Assembly: GCA_045536965.1 (NCBI GenBank)
Contig: JAZSON010000012.1
Coordinates: 186,001 to 250,000, forward strand
Direction: 5' to 3'
Origin: UBA5448 sp045536965
GTDB lineage: Bacteria; Bacillota; Clostridia; Oscillospirales; SIG627
DNA: 64,000 bases
Shown: positions 23,407 through 32,110 of the stretch, piece after piece
Layout: the number at the start of each line of letters is the position of its first letter
Numbering within the stretch: position 1 is the first letter of the stretch
Made by a program: the position numbers and the translations under genes
Notes under the pieces: generated by a model
Database searches by the model: none
What the model saw: only the letters and a program-made list of their open reading frames with translations
Told to the model about the DNA's origin: nothing

Positions 23407-24027
23407 TCACGCAAGTCGATTATTTAAATGCGCAAGAGAAAGCGCTAAGTTTTCCTGTTTGAAAAGAACGGTCGAAGGCACATTCAACACGCAGGGTGCG
23501 AAATTCCATATCGCCTCAATGCCGCAATCCGTCAGCGTGTCACAAACCTGTTGCGCCGAGCCCTTTCCAACCGTGATAATACCGATTTTTACATTGTTTT
23601 CGGCACAATATGCTTTGAGATCGGAAATGGGCAGGATCGGTTTGGAGGTTTTCCCAAATTGCAATGCCTTTTCATCGCAATCGAAACCCGCGACCACTTT
23701 CACACCATACTCCTCAAACCCCTCATAATCCAAAAGGGCCCTCCCGAGTTTTCCTGCGCCAACCAAAACCGCATTCGTAAGTTTATTGTACCCGAGACAA
23801 AATTCGATGGCAGCTACCAGCTCGGTTCGCTCATATCCGATTTTCGGTTTTCCTGCACCGCTGACGGTTGCAAGGTCCTTGCGCACCTGCACCTCACCCA
23901 GCGACAATCCGCGGGCAATCGCAGCCGACGAAATTGTCACGCCGCATTCTTCGGGCAGTTTTTTCAGATACTGCAAATAAAGCGGAAGCCGTCCAAGCGT
24001 CGCTTTTGAAATGGATCGCCTGGTCAT
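23407..24027 (-). CDS. rex: Redox-sensing transcriptional repressor Rex
   Basis: NADH/NAD+ sensor that represses fermentation and hydrogenase genes when NADH is low. The 206-residue protein has the N-terminal winged helix (ISKATLGRLPLYLQYL, LSLGEVQVRKDLA) and a Rossmann domain with VLVGAGKLGRALLDY, AGFDCDE and a C-terminal swapped helix. The ATG at 24027 was chosen: it lies 11 bases after GGAGG, whereas the in-frame GTG four codons earlier sits on the ribosome site itself. First gene of the long minus-strand array, so it probably controls its own operon. I did not find a clear TTGTxAAxxxxTTxACAA operator upstream; instead there are 15-base repeats at 24121-24165. Confidence 0.93.
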   Translation of the reverse strand: MTRRSISKATLGRLPLYLQYLKKLPEECGVTISSAAIARGLSLGEVQVRKDLATVSGAGKPKIGYERTELVAAIEFCLGYNKLTNAVLVGAGKLGRALLDYEGFEEYGVKVVAGFDCDEKALQFGKTSKPILPISDLKAYCAENNVKIGIITVGKGSAQQVCDTLTDCGIEAIWNFAPCVLNVPSTVLFKQENLALSLAHLNNRLA

Positions 24028-24106
24028 ATATCGCGCCACCTCCTCGTTTTTTCGCTATTTTCACTCATATTCTATGGTATTCTATCATATTTTTATTGCG
24101 GTGGGA

Positions 24107-24112
24107 ATTATA
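24107..24112 (-). promoter_or_regulatory. Probable -10 element of the rex promoter
   Basis: On the minus strand TATAAT lies about 80 bases before the rex start. No recognisable -35 box stands at the right distance; that position is occupied by the 15-base repeats, suggesting a regulated promoter. Confidence 0.5.
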
Positions 24113-24120
24113 CAAATGTT

Positions 24121-24165
24121 ATATCGAGGTTATATATATCGATATAACCAAAATCGATATTATCT
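24121..24165. repeat. Three 15-base iterated motifs centred on ATCGA upstream of rex
   Basis: Segments beginning at 24121, 24136 and 24151 each carry (A)ATCGA at the same phase: ATATCGAGGTTATAT, ATATCGATATAACCA, AAATCGATATTATCT. The middle unit contains the palindrome ATATCGATAT, and GGTTATAT/ATATAACC arms frame it. The array covers the region from about -21 to -65 of the candidate rex promoter, a typical place for regulator binding. Confidence 0.6.
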
Positions 24166-24178
24166 GCATCAATGGAAA

Positions 24179-24211
24179 CGGGCGGCTTTGCTTTTTTGCA
24201 AAACCGCCCGT
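24179..24211 (-). terminator. Terminator hairpin after the LysR regulator gene
   Basis: CGGGCGG and CCGCCCG arms with inner TTTGC/GCAAA pairing enclose a T-rich loop. T-runs flank both sides (stronger on the plus strand). Placed 40 bases beyond the stop of the minus-strand LysR gene. Confidence 0.65.
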
Positions 24212-24249
24212 TTTTCAACACTTTTTCCTCAAAATCAATTTATAAAAAA

Positions 24250-25173
24250 TCAGTCAAAATATTTTCTTTTTGCTTCATTCAACTCTACAATAAACTGCTT
24301 ATCCAGCGCCGTCATTTTATATCCTCTGCGGTAGATCAAAACATCCTTGTAGACCTTTTTGTTGTCCGCGCATTTTCTTTGGACAAGACCGTATCTGTCC
24401 AATGTTTTTTGGGATGCGGGAGACACCCACATAAAGGTGTCGGCGTTTTCGGCCAAAAGGTTTAGTTGGCTGGCGCGCTCGTAAATAAAAATCCGCCGAT
24501 TGACATTGTTCGGAAGGGTTTCTTTTACAACCTTTGATTGGGGAAGGGAGGGCACATACGGGTCGGCATGAGCAATCTCAATATAAGAAGAAATATCCTC
24601 GAAGGTCACCGTTTCTTTCGAAGCGAGAGGGTTATGCTTGCTCATAATCAAAAGATAGTGAAACTCTGAAATCATTTCATGCTCAAGATCCTTCTCCTGA
24701 AACATCGCCTTGAAAAACTTGTCATAATTTTCGGCATAGCGAATAACGCCAAGCTTGCAATCGTTGTTCAAAACATTGTTGATCGTCCGCCCTGAATTGG
24801 TTTCCTCATAAAAGATTTCCGCGGGGTCGTCACTCAAGCACTTGGAAAACTCGACAAAGGCATCCGAAATATAGCAAGCGCGGGGGACGGAAACGGCAAA
24901 CTTCTGCTTTTGCCGCGAGGTGTGCTTATAAAGCTGCTCCACCTCATCGATCTGTTTTAAAATATCTTGTGCATACCCGATAAATTCAGCGCCATCCGGT
25001 GTAAGCTCCATTCCTTTGGCACTGCGCGTAAAAATGGAAATACCCAGATCTGCTTCCAGTTCTTTGATCGAACGGCTGATATTCGGCTGTGCGATCAAAA
25101 GAGCATCCGCGGCTTTGTTCAACGATCCCAACCGCGCAACCTCGACCGCGTATTTCATGTGCAGTATATTCAT
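24250..25173 (-). CDS. LysR-family transcriptional regulator
   Basis: A 307-residue LTTR. Seen: N-terminal winged helix (YAVEVARLGSLNKAADAL, AQPNISRSIKELEADLG, IFTRSAKGMELTPDG), linker helix to residue 90, then a periplasmic-binding-like effector domain (about 92-300). The effector is unknown. The gene lies between the rex/hydrogenase array and nfnBA, all on the minus strand, and a LysR-style dyad stands before nfnA, so control of the transhydrogenase or of the redox array is plausible. GGGAG precedes the ATG. Confidence 0.9.
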   Translation of the reverse strand: MNILHMKYAVEVARLGSLNKAADALLIAQPNISRSIKELEADLGISIFTRSAKGMELTPDGAEFIGYAQDILKQIDEVEQLYKHTSRQKQKFAVSVPRACYISDAFVEFSKCLSDDPAEIFYEETNSGRTINNVLNNDCKLGVIRYAENYDKFFKAMFQEKDLEHEMISEFHYLLIMSKHNPLASKETVTFEDISSYIEIAHADPYVPSLPQSKVVKETLPNNVNRRIFIYERASQLNLLAENADTFMWVSPASQKTLDRYGLVQRKCADNKKVYKDVLIYRRGYKMTALDKQFIVELNEAKRKYFD

Positions 25174-25302
25174 AAATGTCTCCCTTTTCCGTAGGCGGCA
25201 TTTTCAAATCCGCAAAATCGATCATCTTTATCATACCGCAAATCCAAATAGAAATCAAGGGGTTCGCTGTATTTATATACCATCCAAAACAGGGTTTTTG
25301 GC

Positions 25303-25338
25303 AAAAAAAGACCGCCTCTGTTAAAGAAGCGGTCTTTT
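25303..25338 (-). terminator. Rho-independent terminator of the nfn operon
   Basis: AAAAGACCGC / GCGGTCTTTT stem with a 13-base loop; the minus strand continues with a run of seven T. Located just after the nfnB stop. Confidence 0.88.
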
Positions 25339-25347
25339 GCAATGCTT

Positions 25348-26763
25348 TTATTTGGAAAGCGCCTCGTCGATGGCTTTGGCTGCGGTTTTGCCAGCACCCA
25401 TAGCAGAAATAACGGTCGCTGCGCCAGTGACGGCATCGCCGCCCGCGTACACGGCATCGCGGGAAGTAAGGCCATCTTCGTTGACAACAATACCGCCCCA
25501 ACGGTTTACCTCAAGGCCCTTGGTCGTAGACTTGATCAACGGGTTGGGCGAGGTACCGATGGACATGACAACGGTATCGACATCAATGGTAAACTCGCTG
25601 CCTTCAATGACAACGGGACGGCGTCTTCCCTTTTCGTCGGGTTCGCCAAGTTCCATTTTCACACAGGTCATACCTGTTACAAAACCGTTCTTGGGATCTC
25701 TGGGATCGTCGGGGTTCTTGTATCCGTGAATCTCAACGGGGTTGCAAAGCAGGCAAAATTCGATACCCTCTTCTTCTGCGTGCTCAACCTCTTCGCGTCT
25801 TGCGGGAAGTTCTTCCATAGAGCGACGGTACACGATGTATACTTTATCTGCGCCGAGACGGAGAGCGGTTCTCGCGGCATCCATTGCCACGTTACCACCA
25901 CCGACAACCGCCACGTTACCACCCTTCATAATGGGGGTATCGGGATCATCCAGATAGGATTTCATCAGGTTGCTTCTGGTCAAAAATTCATTGGCAGAAT
26001 ACACGCCGCTGAATGCTTCGCCGGGAATGCCCATAAAGTTGGGAAGTCCGGCGCCGGAGCCTACAAATACAGCTTCAAAACCCATTTCAAACAGTTCATC
26101 GATGGTCAAGGTCTTGCCGATAACCACGTTGGTCTCGATTTTAACGCCGAGTTTTTCCAATGTTTCGACTTCTTTGGCAACAATCTTCTTGGGAAGACGG
26201 AATTCGGGAATACCGTAAACAAGAACGCCGCCTGCGGTGTGAAGTGCTTCATATACAGTCACTTCGTAACCTTTCTTTGCCAAATCACCCGCGCAAGTAA
26301 GACCCGAGGGGCCCGAACCGACAATAGCAACTTTATGTCCGTTGCTTTCGGGACGTACGGGTTCTGCGGTGCAGAAAGTATTGTGCCAATCGGCAACAAA
26401 GCGTTCCAATCTGCCGATGCCGACAGATTCACCCTTGATGGCTCTTACACACTTGGATTCACACTGGGTTTCTTGGGGACAAACTCTGCCGCAAACAGCG
26501 GGAAGAGAGGAGGATTTGCTAATGATCTGATAGGCGGCCTCGAAGTCACCCTCTTTGATCTTGGAAATAAAATCGGGAATATGAATCTTAACGGGACATC
26601 CTTCAACACAAGGCATGGTCTTGCAGTTAAGACATCTGTTTGCTTCATCAATAGCCGCTTCCTCGGAATAACCGAGCGCTACTTCATCAAAGTTGCGGGC
26701 TCTGATAGGCGCGTCTTGCGTGGGCATTTCGTTTCTTTTGAGGCTCATGTTTGCCTTTGCCAT
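25348..26763 (-). CDS. nfnB: NfnB / GltA-type large subunit of bifurcating transhydrogenase
   Basis: Large subunit of NADH-dependent reduced ferredoxin:NADP+ oxidoreductase, which interconverts Fd/NADH and NADPH pools. The 471-residue protein has an N-terminal double [4Fe-4S] domain (CLNCKTMPCVEGCP, CGRVCPQETQCESKC), then two nucleotide-binding domains (VGSGPSGLTCAGDLAKKG, GVLVYGIPEFRLP, VVGGGNVAMDAART) and a C-terminal GGDAVTGAATVI FAD segment. The ATG at 26763 is one base after the nfnA stop; an upstream in-frame stretch lies inside nfnA and is Arg-rich, non-family sequence. Without a GltB-type partner nearby and with nfnA adjacent, transhydrogenase is favoured over glutamate synthase. Confidence 0.92.
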   Translation of the reverse strand: MAKANMSLKRNEMPTQDAPIRARNFDEVALGYSEEAAIDEANRCLNCKTMPCVEGCPVKIHIPDFISKIKEGDFEAAYQIISKSSSLPAVCGRVCPQETQCESKCVRAIKGESVGIGRLERFVADWHNTFCTAEPVRPESNGHKVAIVGSGPSGLTCAGDLAKKGYEVTVYEALHTAGGVLVYGIPEFRLPKKIVAKEVETLEKLGVKIETNVVIGKTLTIDELFEMGFEAVFVGSGAGLPNFMGIPGEAFSGVYSANEFLTRSNLMKSYLDDPDTPIMKGGNVAVVGGGNVAMDAARTALRLGADKVYIVYRRSMEELPARREEVEHAEEEGIEFCLLCNPVEIHGYKNPDDPRDPKNGFVTGMTCVKMELGEPDEKGRRRPVVIEGSEFTIDVDTVVMSIGTSPNPLIKSTTKGLEVNRWGGIVVNEDGLTSRDAVYAGGDAVTGAATVISAMGAGKTAAKAIDEALSK

Positions 26764-26764
26764 T

Positions 26765-27619
26765 TTACTGTACCTCCTTCTTGAAGAGATTGCAGGTCTC
26801 CTCGTGCTTATGGCGCTCAAATGCGCTGTACATTCTGCCACGCGACATTGCCTCGTCAAAGTCGACCTCGTATCCGTTGAAATCGGGGCCATCAACACAG
26901 GCAAACTTCGTAACCTTTTGACCATCCACGTTGAGCGTGAGACGGCAACCGCCGCACATGCCCGTACCGTCGATCATAATGGGGTTCATGGATACGGTAA
27001 CAGGAACGCCAAAGGGTTTGGCGGCGGCAACGACAAATTTCATCATGATCAGGGGACCGATGGTGATGATCATATCAAACTTTTCACCCGCTTCAAGCAT
27101 TTCCTTGAGCGGCATGGTCACGTTTCCGTGTTCGCCGTAAGAACCATCGTCGGTCATAACGCGCAGGGTGTTGGAATAGGCTTTGAACTCGTCCTCAAGG
27201 ATGAGCAGGTCTTTGTTTCTGAAACCGATGATGCTGGTAACATCAGCACCCAAATTATGCAAAGCTTCTGCAATCGGCATAGCAATGGCACAACCGACAC
27301 CGCCGCCGACGATACAGACTTTTTTCAACCCATCCAAATGGGTAGCAACGCCGAGAGGTCCGACAAAGTCCTGAATATAATCGCCCGCTTCCTTGTGAGA
27401 AAGCTTTTCGGTAGTCGATCCGACGATTTGGAAAATAATCTTCACGGTACCTTTTTCTTTATCGACACCCGCGACGGTCAAAGGAATTCTTTCGCCCTTT
27501 TCATCCACGCGAAGGATGATAAATTGACCGGGTTTGGCTTTGTTTGCCACGAGCGGCGCTTCGATCTGAAGCTGTACGACCGCGGGGTTAAGTACCAGTT
27601 TGTCTGCAATCTTATACAT
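26765..27619 (-). CDS. nfnA: NfnA-type small subunit (ferredoxin-NADP reductase-like)
   Basis: FAD and NAD(H)-binding subunit carrying a [2Fe-2S] cluster, 284 residues. Seen: N-terminal FAD domain (GQFIILR, RIPLTVAG), nucleotide domain (VCIVGGGVGCAIAMPIA, GFRNKDLLI, IGPLIMM) and a C-terminal cluster motif CGGCRLTL with FACVDGP, with D-GTGMC before it. The ATG at 27619 (MYKIADK) is 8 bases after GGAG; an ATG two codons earlier is only 2 bases away. Forms the NfnAB pair with the next gene (one-base gap). Confidence 0.92.
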   Translation of the reverse strand: MYKIADKLVLNPAVVQLQIEAPLVANKAKPGQFIILRVDEKGERIPLTVAGVDKEKGTVKIIFQIVGSTTEKLSHKEAGDYIQDFVGPLGVATHLDGLKKVCIVGGGVGCAIAMPIAEALHNLGADVTSIIGFRNKDLLILEDEFKAYSNTLRVMTDDGSYGEHGNVTMPLKEMLEAGEKFDMIITIGPLIMMKFVVAAAKPFGVPVTVSMNPIMIDGTGMCGGCRLTLNVDGQKVTKFACVDGPDFNGYEVDFDEAMSRGRMYSAFERHKHEETCNLFKKEVQ

Positions 27620-27731
27620 TTCCATATCTCCATTCGCAAAACAACGGCCACCAAGTTCGTCGGCAACCGTCATTAAAATTTTTTCACGTCAGCCGTTATG
27701 GGAAACCAACCTTGCCACGACTTTTCATTTT

Positions 27732-27787
27732 ATTATAAGGTGAAAATAACATCAATGGAATAACCAAATTGATATACTGGCAATATC
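27732..27787 (-). promoter_or_regulatory. nfnA promoter region with LysR-type dyad
   Basis: On the minus strand TATAAT (27732-27737) has a poor -35 (TTCCAT, 17-base spacing). Just upstream is a perfect dyad GATAT-N7-ATATC at 27771-27787, which fits the LysR T-N11-A pattern and lies at about -46 to -62. A weak -35 plus upstream dyad suggests activation. Confidence 0.5.
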
Positions 27788-27851
27788 ACCAACGATATAT
27801 ACACGACAAAAAACCGCAAATATTATGCAGTTCACCCTCGCATCAAAATTC

Positions 27852-27878
27852 AAAGGAGATCCGGTGCGGATCTCCTTT
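27852..27878 (-). terminator. Stem-loop terminator after the SulP gene
   Basis: Perfect 12-bp stem AAAGGAGATCCG / CGGATCTCCTTT with loop GTG, followed on the minus strand by GAATTTT; located 21 bases after the SulP stop. Confidence 0.7.
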
Positions 27879-27899
27879 TCATTTTCGGGAAAGCAAATT

Positions 27900-29174
27900 T
27901 CAGACACCTTTTTTTGCGTTCAATTTAGCCAAGCCCTTTTTAAGGAAAACAATGGCGTAATGCACACAAAGACCCACGGCAATGGCTACCACCAAATCAA
28001 ACACCACGGTCAACACGAAGGTCAAGACAAGAACAAGGGTTTCATAAAGCGGCGCTTTTTTGCAAATAGCCACAAAATGACGCCATTCACTCATATTATA
28101 GGCCACGATGAAAAGCACCGAGGCGATAACGGGCATGGGAATAAAAGCGGCGTAGGGCATAAGAACAACAAGTACAAGGAGCAAAACAATGGCGTGGACA
28201 ATACCTGCAACGGGAGAACGACCGCCGTTTTTCACATTGGCCGCCGTACGAGCAATGGCGCCCGTTGCGGGAATACCGCCAAACAATGCCGAGCAAATAT
28301 TACCCGCGCCCTGCGCGATCAGCTCGGTGTTCGAATTGTGCTTGTCGCCAATCATTTTATCCGACACCACACAAGAAAGAAGGGATTCAATGGCTGCCAA
28401 AACAGCGATGGTAAAGGCGCTCGGTATCAGAGTAACAATCTTATCCATATCAAAGCCGGGAACGGAGAAGGGAGGCAACGATGCGCTGATGCTGTAAAGA
28501 TCCCCGATGGTATTGACACGGAGGGAAGCCAGCGCAACCAAAACAGTCAGCACAAACACAGCGACCAAAGAACCCGGAATTTTCTTACTGATCTTTGGCC
28601 AGACGATCAAAATGGCAAGGGCCAAAAGACCCACACCAAGCGCCCAAGGATTTACGGTTGTAATCGATCCTGCAATGGCTTCGATTTTTTCGGTCGTTTC
28701 AACAGCAACGGTTCCTGCCGAAAAAGTCAGACCCAAGAAATCCTTAATCTGACCTACAACAATGGTGACGGCAATACCCGAAGTAAAACCGACAGTGATG
28801 GTTTCGGGTATGTATTTTATCAGCGTACCCAAACGCAAAACACCCATAATGATGAGCATCAAACCCGCCATTACGGTTGCAATGGCAAGTCCCTCCACAC
28901 CATGCTCGGCAACAATGCCCGCAACGATGGTCGCAAAGGCTGCGGTCGGTCCCGAAATGTTTACCCGACTGCCACCGAGCAACGCAATTACAAAGCCCGC
29001 CGTAACCGCCGTATAAATACCTTTTTCGGGTGAAACCCCCGACGCGATGGCAAGCGCAATGGATAGCGGCAACGCGATAATGGCGACGATGATACCCGCG
29101 ATCAAATCAGAAGCAAACTGTTTTTTGGAATAGTTTTTAAAAACGTCCAAACTCTTGGGACAAAACACTTTCAT
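27900..29174 (-). CDS. SulP-family anion transporter lacking a STAS domain
   Basis: Integral membrane anion transporter (sulfate, bicarbonate or dicarboxylate type), 424 residues. Seen: DLIAGIIVAIIALPLSIALAIASG at residues about 23-46 (the SulP entry helices), ISGPTAAFA (SulP signature near residue 73), GFTSGIAVTI, and ESLLSCVVSDKMIGDKHN with NTELIAQGAGN near residue 270. The usual C-terminal cytoplasmic STAS domain (about 120 residues) is missing; the protein ends in KKGLAKLNAKKGV after the last helix. The substrate cannot be told from sequence. It has its own hairpin terminator and is separated from nfnA by about 280 bases. Confidence 0.87.
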   Translation of the reverse strand: MKVFCPKSLDVFKNYSKKQFASDLIAGIIVAIIALPLSIALAIASGVSPEKGIYTAVTAGFVIALLGGSRVNISGPTAAFATIVAGIVAEHGVEGLAIATVMAGLMLIIMGVLRLGTLIKYIPETITVGFTSGIAVTIVVGQIKDFLGLTFSAGTVAVETTEKIEAIAGSITTVNPWALGVGLLALAILIVWPKISKKIPGSLVAVFVLTVLVALASLRVNTIGDLYSISASLPPFSVPGFDMDKIVTLIPSAFTIAVLAAIESLLSCVVSDKMIGDKHNSNTELIAQGAGNICSALFGGIPATGAIARTAANVKNGGRSPVAGIVHAIVLLLVLVVLMPYAAFIPMPVIASVLFIVAYNMSEWRHFVAICKKAPLYETLVLVLTFVLTVVFDLVVAIAVGLCVHYAIVFLKKGLAKLNAKKGV

Positions 29175-29309
29175 ACTTCAACATTTTCCCTTCTTTTTTC
29201 TACGGAACACCATTTTACAACTTTTCACAAAAAGTGCAATAGTTTTTTATTGTTTTTTTAAAAAATATGTTCCGACCGCCGTGTTTGTTTCTTCGAACGC
29301 AAAATACCG

Positions 29310-29341
29310 TTGCACATTGTAAAAATGTATGATATTATAAT
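29310..29341 (+). promoter_or_regulatory. Candidate promoter of the alpha-galactosidase gene
   Basis: TTGCAC at 29310 with TATTAT at 29333 (17-base spacing) or TATAAT at 29336 (20-base spacing), about 50-60 bases before the start. Confidence 0.5.
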
Positions 29342-29390
29342 GGCATACAAAACCTCTGGGATCCCAATTGTTTAAAAGGAATAAAATAGT

Positions 29391-31460
29391 ATGGAAATTC
29401 TGTTTAAATCCCTTAGATTTATTGTGAGCGAAAGCGGCAGGCTTGCTCTTGCCGACCTATTCAATTTACACCACAAGGTCTGTGAAAAGAACGCGACAGG
29501 GTTCATCCTGCCCGTTTTTGATATTGCGGGCGGTACTTCGTCGGGCACAAACCGCATGAACCATAGCGCCGTTACCAACGACCTTGTGTATGAAAACCAT
29601 ACGATTGAAGGCAATGTTCTCACCGTAGTGCAAAAATCGGACATTGTGAAAATCACCTCGGTTTTCACCGCATACGACGATACCAACGCGATACGCGTTT
29701 CCCAAACGATTCAAAACATCTCCCGAGAGCCCCTTTGTCTTTCACTGTTTAACACCGTAGGTCTTCGCATTGGAAACCGTGTCGAAGACGAGCATAAGGA
29801 CTGGTATCTGCACCGCTTTACAAACGGCCGTTATACCGAATCCATGCCCGACGTACGCAGTTTTTACGATCTTGGTATGTATTGGAAAAATGGATTTTAC
29901 CACATGAAAAACGTGGGCAATGTTTCCTCGCTTGAAAACGTCCCGCAGGGTATCATTGAAAACCGCAAGACCTCCGATTTCATCATGTATCAGATCGAAT
30001 CTTATTCGAGTTGGTATGTAGAGCTTGCCTCTCGCGATGGCATGTTCACCTTCCAAATCGGCGGCCCCAACGCCAACTATCATATGTGGAACAAGGTGTT
30101 AAACCCCAAGGGCGAATACACCGCAGTTCCCGTCACACTCGCCCACGGCAAATCGGTCAACGATGCCCTCGCCCAAATGACGCACTATCGCCGCCACATC
30201 ATCCCCCAAAGCGAGGCAGACAAAAACCTTCCCTCCATTTATAACGAATATATGCACTATTCGTGGGATGACCCCAACGCAAAACGGACGCTGGAAACCG
30301 CCCCCGCCGTTGCAAAAGCAGGGTGTGTCTATTACGTCATAGACTGCGGTTGGCACAATTCGCGCGAATATGATACAACAGGGGAAATGTATCAGCATTT
30401 CGGTACATGGAAAGAGGATCTCGGCCGTTTTCCAAACGGTATCAAGGCGGTGTCTGACTATGTACACTCGCTCGGAATGAAATTCGGTCTTTGGATCGCT
30501 CCCGAGGTCGTGGGACGAAAAAACAAAGAAATGCTTGCCTTTTACGACGACGATTGCTTCATGACGAGAAACGGCAAAAAGATCACCCATGGCACGGGTT
30601 ACTGTCTTGATTACCGCCATCCCAAGGTGCGTGCATACATGACCGAAACCATTGACAGAATGGTCAATGAGTACGGTTGTGATTACATCAAATTCGATGG
30701 CTGTCCAAACCCCGGATTCGGAACCGAGCTCCGTTCGACCTCTCTCGGCGATGGACTGGAAGGATATATCGATGCTTTTACCGACTGGTCATACGAAATG
30801 ACCCGTCGCCACCCCGAAGTGATTTTTGAGGATTGCGCAGGCGGCGGACTCCGAACCGACTATAAGGCGCTGTCGATCTTCCACCTGATTTCGACCTCCG
30901 ATCAGACCAACTATCTGCACTACCCTTACATCGCGGGCAATATTCTGTGTTCCGTACTTCCCGAACAAGCGGCGGTCTGGAGTTATCCCGTTGATTCAAA
31001 CCTCTACCAAGAAGACAATGAAAAAGCCACCGATGCGCTCGTATCGAAAGAACGGGTGGTTATGAACATGATCAACTCCATGCTCGGCAGAATCCATCTG
31101 GCATCCCGCATACACATCCTCAGCGGCGAAAAACAGGCATTGATCAAAGAGGGCATCGAGCTTTACAATCAGATCACACCCGAAAAAAAGGCCTCGGTCC
31201 CCTACCTGCCGAAAGGCTATGCGATGTTTGGCGATTCTTTGGTTGCAACGGGCATCAAAACCGATAAAACCGTGTATCTCGCCGTTTGGAATTTAAACGG
31301 AGAACGTCATGTAAAACTTCCGCTTCCCGATATTACGGTAAAAGATGCAAAGGTCCTTTATCCCACAACCTTGCCCACAATCTTTGATTTTGACAAAAGC
31401 TCCATCACAATCGACTTCACCGAGAACGTGCAGGCAAGATTTTTCCAAATCACACTATAA
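29391..31460 (+). CDS. GH36-type alpha-galactosidase, cytosolic
   Basis: Retaining alpha-galactosidase that would remove terminal alpha-galactose from melibiose/raffinose-type sugars or glycan fragments. 689 residues with no signal peptide, so it acts on imported sugars. Seen: N-terminal beta-supersandwich domain, then a TIM barrel with FGLWIAPEVV, the nucleophile Asp436 in YIKFDGC, and FEDCAGGGLRTD with Asp490 as the expected acid/base, then a C-terminal beta domain. AAGGA precedes the ATG. It stands alone between its own promoter and terminator; other GH36 activities (alpha-N-acetylgalactosaminidase, raffinose synthase) are possible. Confidence 0.9.
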   Translation: MEILFKSLRFIVSESGRLALADLFNLHHKVCEKNATGFILPVFDIAGGTSSGTNRMNHSAVTNDLVYENHTIEGNVLTVVQKSDIVKITSVFTAYDDTNAIRVSQTIQNISREPLCLSLFNTVGLRIGNRVEDEHKDWYLHRFTNGRYTESMPDVRSFYDLGMYWKNGFYHMKNVGNVSSLENVPQGIIENRKTSDFIMYQIESYSSWYVELASRDGMFTFQIGGPNANYHMWNKVLNPKGEYTAVPVTLAHGKSVNDALAQMTHYRRHIIPQSEADKNLPSIYNEYMHYSWDDPNAKRTLETAPAVAKAGCVYYVIDCGWHNSREYDTTGEMYQHFGTWKEDLGRFPNGIKAVSDYVHSLGMKFGLWIAPEVVGRKNKEMLAFYDDDCFMTRNGKKITHGTGYCLDYRHPKVRAYMTETIDRMVNEYGCDYIKFDGCPNPGFGTELRSTSLGDGLEGYIDAFTDWSYEMTRRHPEVIFEDCAGGGLRTDYKALSIFHLISTSDQTNYLHYPYIAGNILCSVLPEQAAVWSYPVDSNLYQEDNEKATDALVSKERVVMNMINSMLGRIHLASRIHILSGEKQALIKEGIELYNQITPEKKASVPYLPKGYAMFGDSLVATGIKTDKTVYLAVWNLNGERHVKLPLPDITVKDAKVLYPTTLPTIFDFDKSSITIDFTENVQARFFQITL

Positions 31461-31472
31461 AACCCATTTATC

Positions 31473-31504
31473 AAAAAAGAACGAGGTTTTCTTCGTTCTT
31501 TTTT
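31473..31504 (+). terminator. Terminator after alpha-galactosidase
   Basis: AAAAAAGAACGA / TCGTTCTTTTTT stem around an 8-base loop, with the T-run inside and after the 3' arm. Confidence 0.85.
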
Positions 31505-31582
31505 GATGGTCTGTAATATAAAAAATGGTATATAATTCCTCCGCCCGTCATACAATGTTGTAAAAAAATCGCGGAGGAAACC

Positions 31583-32104
31583 ATGAACAAAACGCTCTGT
31601 TATTGGCAGCTCGCCGGCTTTACCGCGGTGTCTGTTTTGGGCACACTCCTTCATTTTTTATACGCCTTCACGGGCAGCCTCACGGCCGCGCTTGTTGCAA
31701 GCACAAACGAATCCACATGGGAACATATGAAATTACTCTTTTTTCCCATGCTCTTCTTTGCATGGTTTCAACATTTTTTTATCGGCGCAAACCATCCCGA
31801 CTTTTGGTGTATAAAATGCAGGGGGATCCTGCTTGGCCTTTTGACAATCCCCGTACTGTTTTATACTTTGAGCGGAGTCTTCGGTACCCTTCCCGGGTGG
31901 ATCAACATTAGCATTTTCTTTGTTTCTGCCGCGATCGGATTCATATACGAAACCTGTCTTTTTAATCAAAATGCCCCCTCGTGCAATGAATGCCTTTGTG
32001 TTTGTGTGCTTTGTCTTGTGGCTGCCGCTTTCTTCCTATTTACCTTTTGGCCGCCCCGCCTTCCTTTGTTTTTGGATCCTGTTACAAAAACGTACGGTCT
32101 TTGA
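31583..32104 (+). CDS. DUF6512-type small membrane protein
   Basis: A 173-residue polytopic membrane protein with about five hydrophobic segments (near residues 8-30, 48-66, 85-105, 110-128, 138-158). STNESTWEHMKLLFFPML after the first helix is the conserved face of the DUF6512 family. Function unknown. GGAGG lies 8 bases before the ATG. A TATAAT at 31531 could be its -10 box. It converges on comEC, the stops being 6 bases apart. Confidence 0.75.
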   Translation: MNKTLCYWQLAGFTAVSVLGTLLHFLYAFTGSLTAALVASTNESTWEHMKLLFFPMLFFAWFQHFFIGANHPDFWCIKCRGILLGLLTIPVLFYTLSGVFGTLPGWINISIFFVSAAIGFIYETCLFNQNAPSCNECLCVCVLCLVAAAFFLFTFWPPRLPLFLDPVTKTYGL

Positions 32105-32110
32105 TGCGTT

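Noticed and set aside
24028..24249. Rex operator upstream of rex
   Set aside because: No TTGTxAAxxxxTTxACAA-like palindrome seen; the repeats there are of a different type.
25348..26763. Glutamate synthase small subunit
   Set aside because: No large GltB subunit nearby, while nfnA is directly adjacent.
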